From an uncultured Syntrophobacteraceae bacterium (lineage in GTDB: Bacteria > Desulfobacterota > Syntrophobacteria > Syntrophobacterales > Syntrophobacteraceae), in NCBI GenBank assembly GCA_937889795.1, contig CALBZH010000730.1:1-7869 (forward strand): DNA of 7,869 nucleotides, in the 5' to 3' direction. The translations under genes and the position numbers were made by a program. Within the stretch, counting starts at the first letter, position 1; the number at the start of each line of letters is the position of its first letter. The notes under the pieces are model-generated. The model was not told the DNA's origin, did no database searches, and was given only the letters and a program-made list of their open reading frames with translations. Positions 1-6,213 of this stretch are shown here, one piece after another.

Positions 1-618
1 CTTGAAGAACATGCAGTAGTCACAAAAATTAGAGATCTTGTTCACTTCCTCGGGGGGGCCCGCAAACTGCAGCCCCAGGCCAGTGGTCCGCTTCAAAGCC
101 AAAAAATGCATTGTGCGGACTTTGGCCGTCAATCCCGTAATGTTCTGTTTATCCGGCAGGGTGAACTCGAGCCGCCCCATGGCGTTCTCGGTCACATGGA
201 TGAGCTGCGGCACAACAATGAAACAGCCTCCCTCACTGATATCGAGCATCGTGACACGGAACACCTCCTTGCTCTTTTCCATGGTGAACCGTGCTTCGAT
301 ATTGACCTGGATGCGATGGTGCTTGCGAATGGCCTCGGCAACAAATCGCTCGGGATAATCGATGATGGTGATGCCTTCTCCCAGTGACTTCCGGACGCGG
401 CTTTGAAATCGATACAAATCGCCTTCGTGAAAAAGCTGGCAGACGATTTCTCCCTCAATGGGCACGGACAATCGCTCGTTGATGTAACAGATGGGATCGT
501 CGATCATGATGAGATCACCGTGACGGGCCCCGAGCACATTCACGGTCGTCTTGAGGTTCTTCTCCGAAACCGAACGAACGGTAAGCTGCCTTTCGATATA
601 AAGCGGTAGTTTCTTCAT
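1..618 (-). CDS. PilZ-domain protein with YcgR-like N-terminal region (partial, C-terminus off the left edge)
   Basis: The minus-strand frame is open from ATG at 618 to base 1 (206 codons, no stop), so the C-terminus is missing. The start has an AGGA about 9 bases upstream. Residues about 10-95 resemble the PilZN/YcgR N-terminal domain (GDLIMIDDP at 35-42, FHEGDLYRFQSRVRK at 63-77, IIDYPE near 85-90). Residues about 97-190 are a PilZ domain: the RxxxR motif is R98-KHH-R102, the [D/N]xSxxG motif is D126-I-S128-E-G-G131, and the closing GLGLQF strand is at 180-185. Both c-di-GMP contact motifs are intact, so binding of cyclic di-GMP is expected from the family. The likely role is a cytoplasmic effector of motility, pili or envelope behaviour, but the output partner cannot be read here. 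It lies downstream of murJ on the same strand with a 225-base gap, so it may have its own promoter. The domain call is secure; the physiological role is open. Confidence 0.88.
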   Translation of the reverse strand, partial: MKKLPLYIERQLTVRSVSEKNLKTTVNVLGARHGDLIMIDDPICYINERLSVPIEGEIVCQLFHEGDLYRFQSRVRKSLGEGITIIDYPERFVAEAIRKHHRIQVNIEARFTMEKSKEVFRVTMLDISEGGCFIVVPQLIHVTENAMGRLEFTLPDKQNITGLTAKVRTMHFLALKRTTGLGLQFAGPPEEVNKISNFCDYCMFFK

Positions 619-718
619 CTCATTCGTCCTCGACAATCGCCCAAGTCCTTTCGTGCCTTTGAGAACATCTAACGGCGGGAATCTCGCGTAACCCAATCGT
701 CAAAATGGATGAAACTGT

Positions 719-748
719 AAAATACTTAACACGGGAATTGGATGTAAA
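719..748 (-). promoter_or_regulatory. Weak sigma70-type promoter candidate for the PilZ gene
   Basis: On the minus strand, TTTACA (plus 743-748, 5 of 6 to the -35 consensus) is followed after 18 bases by TATTTT (plus 719-724, 4 of 6 to the -10 consensus). Transcription would start near 712, leaving a leader of roughly 95 bases before the ATG at 618. The surrounding 619-843 gap is locally AT-richer than the genes and contains no convincing ORF or terminator. This is a pattern match only. Confidence 0.3.
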
Positions 749-843
749 GACAAATCCCGGAATCCCATCGTACTCGACCGCATTCTGCTCGGCCCAACCG
801 CACGGCAAAAACACTCTGAGTATGCTCGAAAGCCCATTCTCGA

Positions 844-2421
844 TCAGGAAGCAAGCCGTTTGCCGAGGCTCCCCAATCTCGCGAGCAGCGGCTCTGCCAG
901 GTGCGGAGCAAAAAGGCGCACCAACAAGAGGAATACCGTGCCAAACCCGAGCCCGCTGATCCCAATTGCCCATGCAGCTTGCAAAGCGGGATAGGCCATC
1001 AGCGGTGGGAGGGTCAACCGGGAAAGCGGGTATCCAATTCCCGTGGCCAGCACGGACAAACCCGCAACCAACGGCACTCTGGCTCCAAGTCCATCAAGAG
1101 CCTCCTTTCCAAACCGACGTCGCCAAATCACTGCGAGTGCCACGGTGTAGATCGTGATCGAAAGAGCGCTCGCAGCAGCCACTCCGTCCACGCGCCATTT
1201 CAGGGCCAAGCCATAATACAAGCCCACCGACAGCACGGTCACGCCGGTCCCGAGCAGCACCGGCGTCAACGTGTCTTCATGCGCGTAGAAGGCCCGGCCC
1301 AAGACCTGAAAGACTCCCCAGCAAACCACAACCGGGAGCAGAATCCGGAGTACTTGGGAAGTCGCTTGCGTGTCGGCAGCCGAAAACCGGCCCTGCTGAA
1401 AGACAAGACTGATGGTAGGCTCGGCAACAACCATCATCCACACCGACAGTGGCACGAGGAGGAGCACCACGTTGCAGAGGGCCTGATTCAGGGTCCGGGC
1501 AAACTGTGTCTTGTCTTTCCGCGCAACAAGCTCGGCCAGAAACGGATACGACGCCACCCCGGCGGCCTGGGCCACGACGCCAACGGGCACCATCATGATC
1601 CTGCGGCCGTAATTCAGCCAGCTCACGGCGCCTTCGCCGACCATGGAGCCGAACACCCGCAAAAACTGCTCGTCCAGCACCACAATGGATTGCCCCAGCA
1701 TGAGCGGCAAGGCCAAGACGACGAAACGCTTCAATCCAGCGTGATTGAAGCATGACACCAACCGAAGACCGCCTCCAAACCGGACCGCACAGAGCGGTAG
1801 GACGACGTGACCGAAAACAGACCCGACCAGCACGCCCCAGCAGAATCCCTCCATACCTCGCGAGCGCAACAGAATTCCGCCCAGGATGATGAACAAATTG
1901 TAGACAATGGGGGCCAGGGCCGGCACGAGAAACTGCTTGCGCACGTAGAGAATGGCCATGAAGCAGGAGCCAACCAGAAAAAACACCTGTGCAGGCAAGA
2001 TGATCCGCAAGAACCCCGCCAAACGCTGCAGATCGTCCCCGCTCAAACCGGGAGCCGCCAAGAATGCCAGACGAGAAGCGAATCCCATACCGAGCGCCGT
2101 CAGCAAAGAGATGGCGGCGGCGACCCAAAACACCACAGAAGAGAAAAACTGCCACGCATCCTCGGGATCCTTCTCGAACCTGCTCGCCAGAAGGGGGATG
2201 AGCGTGATCGAAAAATACGCACCCGCCAGAAGGTAGTTGATAAAATCCGGGATAACGAACGCCGCGAAATAGAGGTCCGATTCTCGCGTGGCACCGAAAA
2301 GATACGAGATCACTTGATCGCGGAATAAGCCCATGAAACGGGAAAGCAGCGTGCTCAGCCCCATGAGCAGTGCCGCCCAGCCCATTGCCTGTGAATGCCT
2401 CCAAAAAGTCCCCACACCCAT
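844..2421 (-). CDS. murJ: MurJ, lipid II flippase (MOP/MVF superfamily integral membrane protein)
   Basis: The 525-residue polytopic membrane protein is predicted to flip the peptidoglycan precursor lipid II across the inner membrane. The N-terminus has the MurJ signature (LLSRFMGLFRDQV at 25-37), with R28, R34 and D49 lining up with E. coli R18, R24 and D39. The central-cavity arginine equivalent to E. coli R270 is R274 in NYGRRIMMVPVGV. At the position of E. coli R52 there is N62 (FINYLLAGAYFS, 60-71), a variant loop I associate with non-gammaproteobacterial MurJ. The length is close to the 511 residues of E. coli. An in-frame stop at 2449-2451 limits the N-terminus. ATG 2421 has only a G-rich tract upstream. 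ATG 2385 (residue 13) has GGAGG at 2398-2402, 12 bases away, and would align better with E. coli, so the true start may be there. No other cell-wall gene lies in the window. Confidence 0.93.
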   Translation of the reverse strand: MGVGTFWRHSQAMGWAALLMGLSTLLSRFMGLFRDQVISYLFGATRESDLYFAAFVIPDFINYLLAGAYFSITLIPLLASRFEKDPEDAWQFFSSVVFWVAAAISLLTALGMGFASRLAFLAAPGLSGDDLQRLAGFLRIILPAQVFFLVGSCFMAILYVRKQFLVPALAPIVYNLFIILGGILLRSRGMEGFCWGVLVGSVFGHVVLPLCAVRFGGGLRLVSCFNHAGLKRFVVLALPLMLGQSIVVLDEQFLRVFGSMVGEGAVSWLNYGRRIMMVPVGVVAQAAGVASYPFLAELVARKDKTQFARTLNQALCNVVLLLVPLSVWMMVVAEPTISLVFQQGRFSAADTQATSQVLRILLPVVVCWGVFQVLGRAFYAHEDTLTPVLLGTGVTVLSVGLYYGLALKWRVDGVAAASALSITIYTVALAVIWRRRFGKEALDGLGARVPLVAGLSVLATGIGYPLSRLTLPPLMAYPALQAAWAIGISGLGFGTVFLLLVRLFAPHLAEPLLARLGSLGKRLAS

Positions 2422-2578
2422 GAGCGCGAAGCACCCCCACCCAGCCTCTCAGGACTCCGTGTCCCTTGGGCCTCTTCCAGCAAGAATATGAAATGCTCAT
2501 CCATTGGATGAAAGGAGCCATGCTAATCCAATTCCCTCCGGCAGTCCACCTGTTGCGATGGGATCGCGTATAATTCGC

Positions 2579-2608
2579 TTGACAGAGATGAATGCGCGCC
2601 TTTATCTA
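2579..2608 (+). promoter_or_regulatory. Candidate promoter for the aroB'-pheA-aroD leader transcript
   Basis: A perfect -35 box TTGACA lies at 2579-2584. Possible -10 boxes are TTTATC (2601-2606, 16-base spacer) or TATCTA (2603-2608, 18-base spacer), each only 3 of 6 to consensus. Transcription would begin near 2612-2615. The -10 region lies inside a perfect hairpin/palindrome (2597-2614), which could be an operator. A separate perfect TATAAT at 2569-2574 has no -35 partner. No gene on the plus strand lies further upstream in the window, so some promoter in this region is required. Confidence 0.4.
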
Positions 2609-2614
2609 AAGGCG
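2597..2614. repeat. Perfect 7-bp inverted repeat CGCCTTT-atct-AAAGGCG
   Basis: Arms 2597-2603 and 2608-2614 are perfectly complementary around a 4-base loop. No T-run follows on either strand, so it is not a terminator. It overlaps the expected -10 region of the TTGACA promoter, which fits a repressor operator. If transcription starts upstream at the TATAAT, it would instead be an RNA hairpin near the 5' end. Confidence 0.5.
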
Positions 2615-2695
2615 AAGCTCGGTTTGAGATGGTGAATAATCTTTTGATTTCATTACAAGAAGGCGGTCATTCTGCAGACGATTGAGCTCCGGGAG

Positions 2696-2721
2696 CCGCG
2701 GGGTGAGCCTGCGGTTTTTTT
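2696..2721 (+). terminator. Intrinsic terminator (possible attenuator) upstream of aroB'
   Basis: The stem CCGCGGG (2696-2702) pairs with CCTGCGG (2708-2714), 7 pairs with one G-U, around a GTGAG loop, followed at once by seven T residues (2715-2721). It ends 54 bases before the GTG start of aroB'. There is no plus-strand gene upstream for it to terminate, and the space between it and the GTG shows no promoter. The simplest reading is conditional readthrough (attenuation) of the aromatic operon, or the 3' end of a roughly 100-nt RNA. A competing small stem GCTC-cgg-GAGC (2686-2696) shares base 2696 with the terminator stem. Confidence 0.75.
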
Positions 2722-2775
2722 GTTTCTTCAAACAGACCGGCTGATGGAATCACTTCTTCGCGCAGGGCAAAAGCA

Positions 2776-3816
2776 GTGAAAGAAGCTTGGGTTTACTTGG
2801 ACAGTTTCTCCAAGGACATGGTGACCACGGCGCTCGAAGGGGGAGCCGACGCGCTCGTGCTCCCGGCCGGCTGCCAGGAAAGAGTCAAGTCCCTCGGTCG
2901 CATCGCCACCGTCGCCACGGATGGTGACCTGGTCCCTGGTCGCGACGTCATGTTCGAGACCTTGAGCTCTCCCGCCGACGAAGCCCGCATTGCCCGCCTC
3001 CTGGCTCTGGGTCCCGTCGTGCTTGAGCTGCCGGACCCCGAATCTGACAGCGTTTCCAGCCCAACAGAGGAAGCAGGGAGAGGCTGGGAGGTCATTCCTC
3101 TCGAGAATCTGGTCGCCGGGGGAGGACGGCTCCTCGTCCCGGCCCGAACGGTTGAGGAGGTTTCCCTGGCTCTGACCGTCCTCGAGCGAGGGGTGGCCGG
3201 CGTGGTGATCCATCCCGAATCCCCCGACCACCTGCGAGCTCTTTTGAATCGTGTCAAGAGAACATCGGAGAAGGTCATCTTGCAGACCGCCGTCATCGAG
3301 CGCATCGAAGCCGCGGGACTCGGCGACCGCGTCTGTGTAGACACCTGCACGCTGATGAGCGAAGGGGAAGGGCTCCTGGTGGGAAACTCAAGCGGATTCC
3401 TTTTCCATGTGCAGTCCGAGGCGAAGCCAAACCCTTATGTTGCACCCCGCCCTTTTCGCGTGAATGCTGGCCCGGTCCACGCCTACGCTCGGATGCCGCA
3501 AGGGAAGACCCGGTACCTGTGCGAGCTGGAGGCAGGCGACACCGTCTTGATCGTGGACGCCAAAGGGGAAACCCAAGAAGGCACCGTCGGCCGGGTCAAG
3601 ATCGAGCGGCGCCCCCTGCTTCTCGTCGAAGCGGCCTTCTCCGGCAAGAAGGGCTCCATCCTGCTCCAAAACGCGGAGACCATCCGTCTTTCCGGCAGCG
3701 AAGGCGAAGCGCGCTCCGTGGTCGACCTCAAGGTCGGAGACCACGTACTTGTTGCGGTGGAAGACGAGGGGCGTCATTTCGGACGCAAAGTCGACGAAAC
3801 AATCAAGGAGCAATAG
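2776..3816 (+). CDS. aroB': 3-dehydroquinate synthase II (archaeal-type AroB', EC 1.4.1.24)
   Basis: The 346-residue protein belongs to the family of Methanocaldococcus MJ1249. This family oxidatively deaminates and cyclises 2-amino-3,7-dideoxy-D-threo-hept-6-ulosonate to 3-dehydroquinate with NAD+, bypassing DAHP and the usual AroB. Highly characteristic blocks are visible: VCVDTCTLMSEGEGLLVG (186-203), NPYVAPRPFRVNAG (219-232), KTRYLCELEAGD (244-255), GRVKIERRP (272-280), ILLQNAETIRL (295-305) and VVDLKVGDHVLV (315-326). Length is normal and both ends are intact. The start is GTG 2776 with AGGG at 2764-2767; the long N-terminal match (WVYLDSFSKDMVTTALEGGADAL) supports it. It is the first gene of a run with pheA and aroD, which fits aromatic amino acid synthesis. 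The partner aldolase (ADH synthase) is not in the window. The terminator-bearing leader upstream suggests transcriptional control. Confidence 0.93.
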   Translation: MKEAWVYLDSFSKDMVTTALEGGADALVLPAGCQERVKSLGRIATVATDGDLVPGRDVMFETLSSPADEARIARLLALGPVVLELPDPESDSVSSPTEEAGRGWEVIPLENLVAGGGRLLVPARTVEEVSLALTVLERGVAGVVIHPESPDHLRALLNRVKRTSEKVILQTAVIERIEAAGLGDRVCVDTCTLMSEGEGLLVGNSSGFLFHVQSEAKPNPYVAPRPFRVNAGPVHAYARMPQGKTRYLCELEAGDTVLIVDAKGETQEGTVGRVKIERRPLLLVEAAFSGKKGSILLQNAETIRLSGSEGEARSVVDLKVGDHVLVAVEDEGRHFGRKVDETIKEQ

Positions 3817-3848
3817 TGTCGCGGCCCGCAAAGCCTGGTATTGGAAAC

Positions 3849-3853
3849 GGGAG
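3849..3853 (+). promoter_or_regulatory. Ribosome binding site deciding the pheA start
   Basis: GGGAG lies 6 bases upstream of ATG 3860. The same frame is open back to an ATG at 3749 inside aroB', but that would add 37 residues overlapping aroB' with no family match. The chorismate mutase active-site residues also number exactly as in E. coli PheA when ATG 3860 is used. Confidence 0.7.
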
Positions 3854-3859
3854 ATCAGA

Positions 3860-4975
3860 ATGACCCCAAGTGAGGCCCTGAAAGACCTTCGGGACCAAAT
3901 CGATCGTTTGGATGTGGAACTGCTCAGACTTCTCAACGCGCGGATGGAAGTCGCCAAGAAAGTGGGGGAGCTGAAGGCCGACAAGGGGCTGACCCTCTTT
4001 GATCCCAGTCGCGAGGAGAGCATCTTCGAACGGCTGAGCGCGCTCAACCCTGGCCCCATTACCGAAACCTCGCTGCGCGCCGTTTACCGTGAAATATTCG
4101 CCGCATCCAGGCTTCTACAGTACGTCCTCCAGGTGGCCTATCTCGGACCGGAATGGACCACCTGTTACCTTGCCGCCCATTCCTTCTTTGGCCACTCGGC
4201 CCGCTATCTTCCCGCGCCCACGCTGGAAGATGTGTTCGACATGCTGAGCAAAGGCGGCGCCCACGTAGCCGTCTTCCCAATCGAGAACTCCTTCCAGGGG
4301 GGCATCGGGATCACCATCGACCTGCTCTGCATTCACGAGGTCCGCATCGTCCGAGAGTGTTACATGGAGATTGCGCACCACTTGTGTGGAAAATCGAGCT
4401 CCCTCGACGATGTGAAACGAATCTATGCCCAGCCTCAGGCCATGGAGCAGTGCCGTCAGTGGTTCCTGGAAAACCTCCGAAACCGTGACGTCTACCAATG
4501 CACGTCCAATGCCCAAGCGGCACAGCTCGCCAGCCAGGATCCTTCGGGAGCCGCCATCTCGAACCTTTATGCAGCGCGCCACTACGGACTGAGCATTCTG
4601 GCGGACCACATCGAGGCGCAGGCAGGAAACACGACGCGCTTCGTGGTCCTGGGCAAAGACCACAGCACCCCCACGGGAAACGACAAGACATCGCTGCTCT
4701 TTGCCGTTTCCGACGAACCGGGCGCGTTACATGGGGCACTCGAGGCCTTTGCCCGCTCCCGGGTGAACATGACGCGCATCGAGTCCAGACCAAATCGTCA
4801 GTTTCCCTGGCAATTCCTCTTCTTTGCAGACGTCGAGGGACACCTGGAAGACAACGCCATGCAGAACGCCCTGAGCCAGCTGAAATCGCGGGTCACATTC
4901 CTCAAGGTCCTCGGATCTTACCCCAGGAGCGACCCGAAGGCTCCTATCCGGCTTGAAAAGGAGAGAACCCGTTAA
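3860..4975 (+). CDS. pheA: Bifunctional chorismate mutase / prephenate dehydratase (P-protein) with ACT domain
   Basis: The 371-residue cytoplasmic enzyme converts chorismate to prephenate and then phenylpyruvate for phenylalanine. Residues 1-90 are an AroQ chorismate mutase with R11, R28, K39, D48, R51 and E52 at the same numbers as the E. coli active site, and Q87 near E. coli Q88. Residues about 92-270 are the prephenate dehydratase: VAYLGPE (92-98), PIENS (140-144) and the catalytic TRF motif (N257-TTRF-261). Residues about 276-355 are an ACT domain (DEPGALHGAL 285-294, ESRP 308-311), the usual site of phenylalanine feedback. Several dehydratase positions differ from the common pattern: GPEWTTC instead of GPEGTFS, AQPQAM instead of a SHPQAL-like block, and IEAQAGN before TTRF. 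It starts 43 bases after aroB' and ends one base before the aroD ATG, so it is surely co-transcribed. No frameshift is visible. Confidence 0.95.
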   Translation: MTPSEALKDLRDQIDRLDVELLRLLNARMEVAKKVGELKADKGLTLFDPSREESIFERLSALNPGPITETSLRAVYREIFAASRLLQYVLQVAYLGPEWTTCYLAAHSFFGHSARYLPAPTLEDVFDMLSKGGAHVAVFPIENSFQGGIGITIDLLCIHEVRIVRECYMEIAHHLCGKSSSLDDVKRIYAQPQAMEQCRQWFLENLRNRDVYQCTSNAQAAQLASQDPSGAAISNLYAARHYGLSILADHIEAQAGNTTRFVVLGKDHSTPTGNDKTSLLFAVSDEPGALHGALEAFARSRVNMTRIESRPNRQFPWQFLFFADVEGHLEDNAMQNALSQLKSRVTFLKVLGSYPRSDPKAPIRLEKERTR

Positions 4976-4976
4976 C

Positions 4977-5708
4977 ATGACCTTCGCTCAAACGGACGCT
5001 CAACGATCTTCTCTCTTGTGCGGGTGCCTCGTCGACCTGGAGCCCACTCGGGCCTCAGAGCACTTTCGACGCCCTGATGTCGATATGCTCGAGTGGCGTC
5101 TGGACCTTTCCTGCCGTAAAGCGGGCATCGATGCCGTCGAAAGTGGACTGTCGCAACTGGCCGATTCGAACCGCCTCCCCGTACTCGTGACAAATCGACC
5201 CGTCCGCGAGGGCGGGTCTTTCGACGGGCAGGAATCCGCTCGCGTGGACATCCTGTTGAGAGCCGTCGACGCAGGGGCCGAGTGGGTGGACCTCGAACAG
5301 GATGTGCCACAGGAAGTGATCGATGGCTGTCAGTCGAAGGGGGCAGAGGTTCTCTTGTCCCATCACGACTTTCTTGCCACCCCCGGTCCTCTCGCATTGC
5401 GGGACTTGGCGAGGCGGCTGGCTTCCAGACGGCCGGATGCGATCAAGATCGTGACTCTGGCCAAGCACCCGGAAGACAATCTCAGGGTCCTGGAGCTGAT
5501 CGCCTTCGCCCGCGAGGAATGCGGCACCCCGGCCATTGCCTTTTGCATGGGTCCTTTGGGGAGATGGAGTCGTGCCGTGTGCGTGCTTCTCGGAAGTCCC
5601 TGGACGTATGTTCAGCTTGCGGGACTGGGAGCCGCGGCTCCTGGCCAGCTCACCGCCGAGGAGATGCATCAGCTCTTGACGGTTCTCCGGGGCGATCCGC
5701 CATCGTGA
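4977..5708 (+). CDS. aroD: Type I 3-dehydroquinate dehydratase
   Basis: The 243-residue enzyme makes 3-dehydroshikimate from 3-dehydroquinate through a lysine Schiff base, directly using the AroB' product. Family motifs in order are: VDMLEWRLDL (35-44), VTNRPVREGG (71-80, R74 and E78 in the substrate site), LLSHHDF (126-132) with catalytic H130, IKIVT (156-160) with Schiff-base K157, FCMGPLGRWSR (189-199) with R199, and APGQ (221-224). The H130-K157 spacing of 27 equals that of E. coli H143-K170. ATG 4977 follows the pheA stop (4973-4975) by one base. AAGGAG at 4958-4963 is somewhat far (13 bases), which may favour translational coupling. A TTG at 4953 could add eight residues but has no ribosome site. 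Not truncated. Confidence 0.94.
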   Translation: MTFAQTDAQRSSLLCGCLVDLEPTRASEHFRRPDVDMLEWRLDLSCRKAGIDAVESGLSQLADSNRLPVLVTNRPVREGGSFDGQESARVDILLRAVDAGAEWVDLEQDVPQEVIDGCQSKGAEVLLSHHDFLATPGPLALRDLARRLASRRPDAIKIVTLAKHPEDNLRVLELIAFAREECGTPAIAFCMGPLGRWSRAVCVLLGSPWTYVQLAGLGAAAPGQLTAEEMHQLLTVLRGDPPS

Positions 5709-5724
5709 TGGATTGGACAATGCC

Positions 5725-6213
5725 ATGGTCGTGAACAGCCGATATGCTCGCGCGTTTCCATGGGTCCTCGCTTGCTTGGTGCTTATGGCCCGTCCGGTCC
5801 ATGCCGTACAAGTGCACGCTGCCCCCGAAGGGTTGTATGCCCACCAGCTATCCCATGTCTTTTTCGCCTTTTCCATGGCGCTTCTCGTTTACTGGCTTCG
5901 CCAAAGGCAGCTCGTCAAGCAGCCGGGCTGGCGCCTGATCCAATATGCTGCGATCCTTTTCGTCCTCTGGAACCTCGACTCCATGCTCGCCCATTACCTG
6001 GATGGACGATCCAACCTGTACGCCAAAATCGACGAAGCCTCGCTCCACGGGAGGATCACGCTCTTGAAGGGCCCAGAAGCGCTTGTCCTCCTTTACTACC
6101 TCAGCAGGATGGATCACCTCTTGAGCGTCCCCGCCATGGCACTCCTGTTTCTGGGACTGAGGCTGCTCCTGCGGGACCAGCCGATTTCACCGCGGCAGGG
6201 CAGCGATCCATGA
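5725..6213 (+). CDS. Small membrane protein with signal peptide, probable partner of the downstream histidine kinase
   Basis: I do not recognise a named family. The 162-residue protein has a likely signal peptide (basic n-region with R6 and R9, hydrophobic core 11-21, cleavage likely after PVHA at 24-27). Hydrophobic segments follow at about 44-58 and 71-91, with a long hydrophobic stretch 116-149 that may be one or two helices. RQRQLVK (59-65) marks the cytoplasmic side after the first segment. Histidines sit at segment ends: H40, H44 (AHQLSH), H90, H109 and H131. These would mostly face the periplasm and could bind metal or haem, but that is speculation. It begins 16 bases after aroD, and its stop overlaps the kinase ATG (ATGA, 6210-6213), which argues for joint function. 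The start is uncertain: ATG 5725 has a weak GGA upstream, and TTG 5713 or GTG 5731 are alternatives. Confidence 0.75.
   Translation: MVVNSRYARAFPWVLACLVLMARPVHAVQVHAAPEGLYAHQLSHVFFAFSMALLVYWLRQRQLVKQPGWRLIQYAAILFVLWNLDSMLAHYLDGRSNLYAKIDEASLHGRITLLKGPEALVLLYYLSRMDHLLSVPAMALLFLGLRLLLRDQPISPRQGSDP

Larger units (their letters stand above)
2422..2775. other. Divergent intergenic region between murJ and aroB'
   Basis: This 354-base stretch has no convincing protein gene. It must hold the start signals for murJ (minus) and the aromatic operon (plus). Visible elements are: a short palindrome TCATCC-att-GGATGA (2497-2511), a perfect TATAAT (2569-2574, plus) without a recognisable -35 at the right distance, TTGACA (2579-2584), a 7-bp hairpin (2597-2614) and an intrinsic terminator (2696-2721). 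Small frames in the leader (15 codons from 2588, 18 codons from 2629, 11 codons from 2744) lack good ribosome sites and are not called as genes. No clear minus-strand promoter for murJ was found. Confidence 0.6.

Noticed and set aside
901..1755. 284-residue plus-strand open frame opposite murJ
   Set aside because: It is antisense to a clear MurJ, has a low-complexity composition rich in H, Q, R and G, and shows no family features. It is a GC-driven shadow.
1277..2521. 414-residue minus-strand frame overlapping murJ
   Set aside because: It is frame-shifted relative to the well-matched MurJ frame and shows Arg/Gly/Cys-rich composition without membrane segments; a shadow.
2569..2574. Perfect TATAAT as a promoter -10
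   Set aside because: No recognisable -35 lies 15-19 bases upstream and there is no extended -10 TG, so it is noted but not called alone.
2588..2685. Leader peptides (15 codons from 2588, 18 codons from 2629) for classical attenuation
   Set aside because: There are no convincing ribosome sites and no run of Phe/Tyr/Trp codons. The first would lie upstream of the predicted transcription start.
3749..3859. N-terminal extension of pheA into aroB'
   Set aside because: The extra 37 residues have no chorismate mutase similarity, while ATG 3860 has a good ribosome site and aligns with E. coli numbering.
5760..6209. Upstream extension of the kinase frame
   Set aside because: It overlaps the small membrane protein in another frame and is Pro/Arg-rich with no domain; ATG 6210 with ATGA overlap is the natural start.
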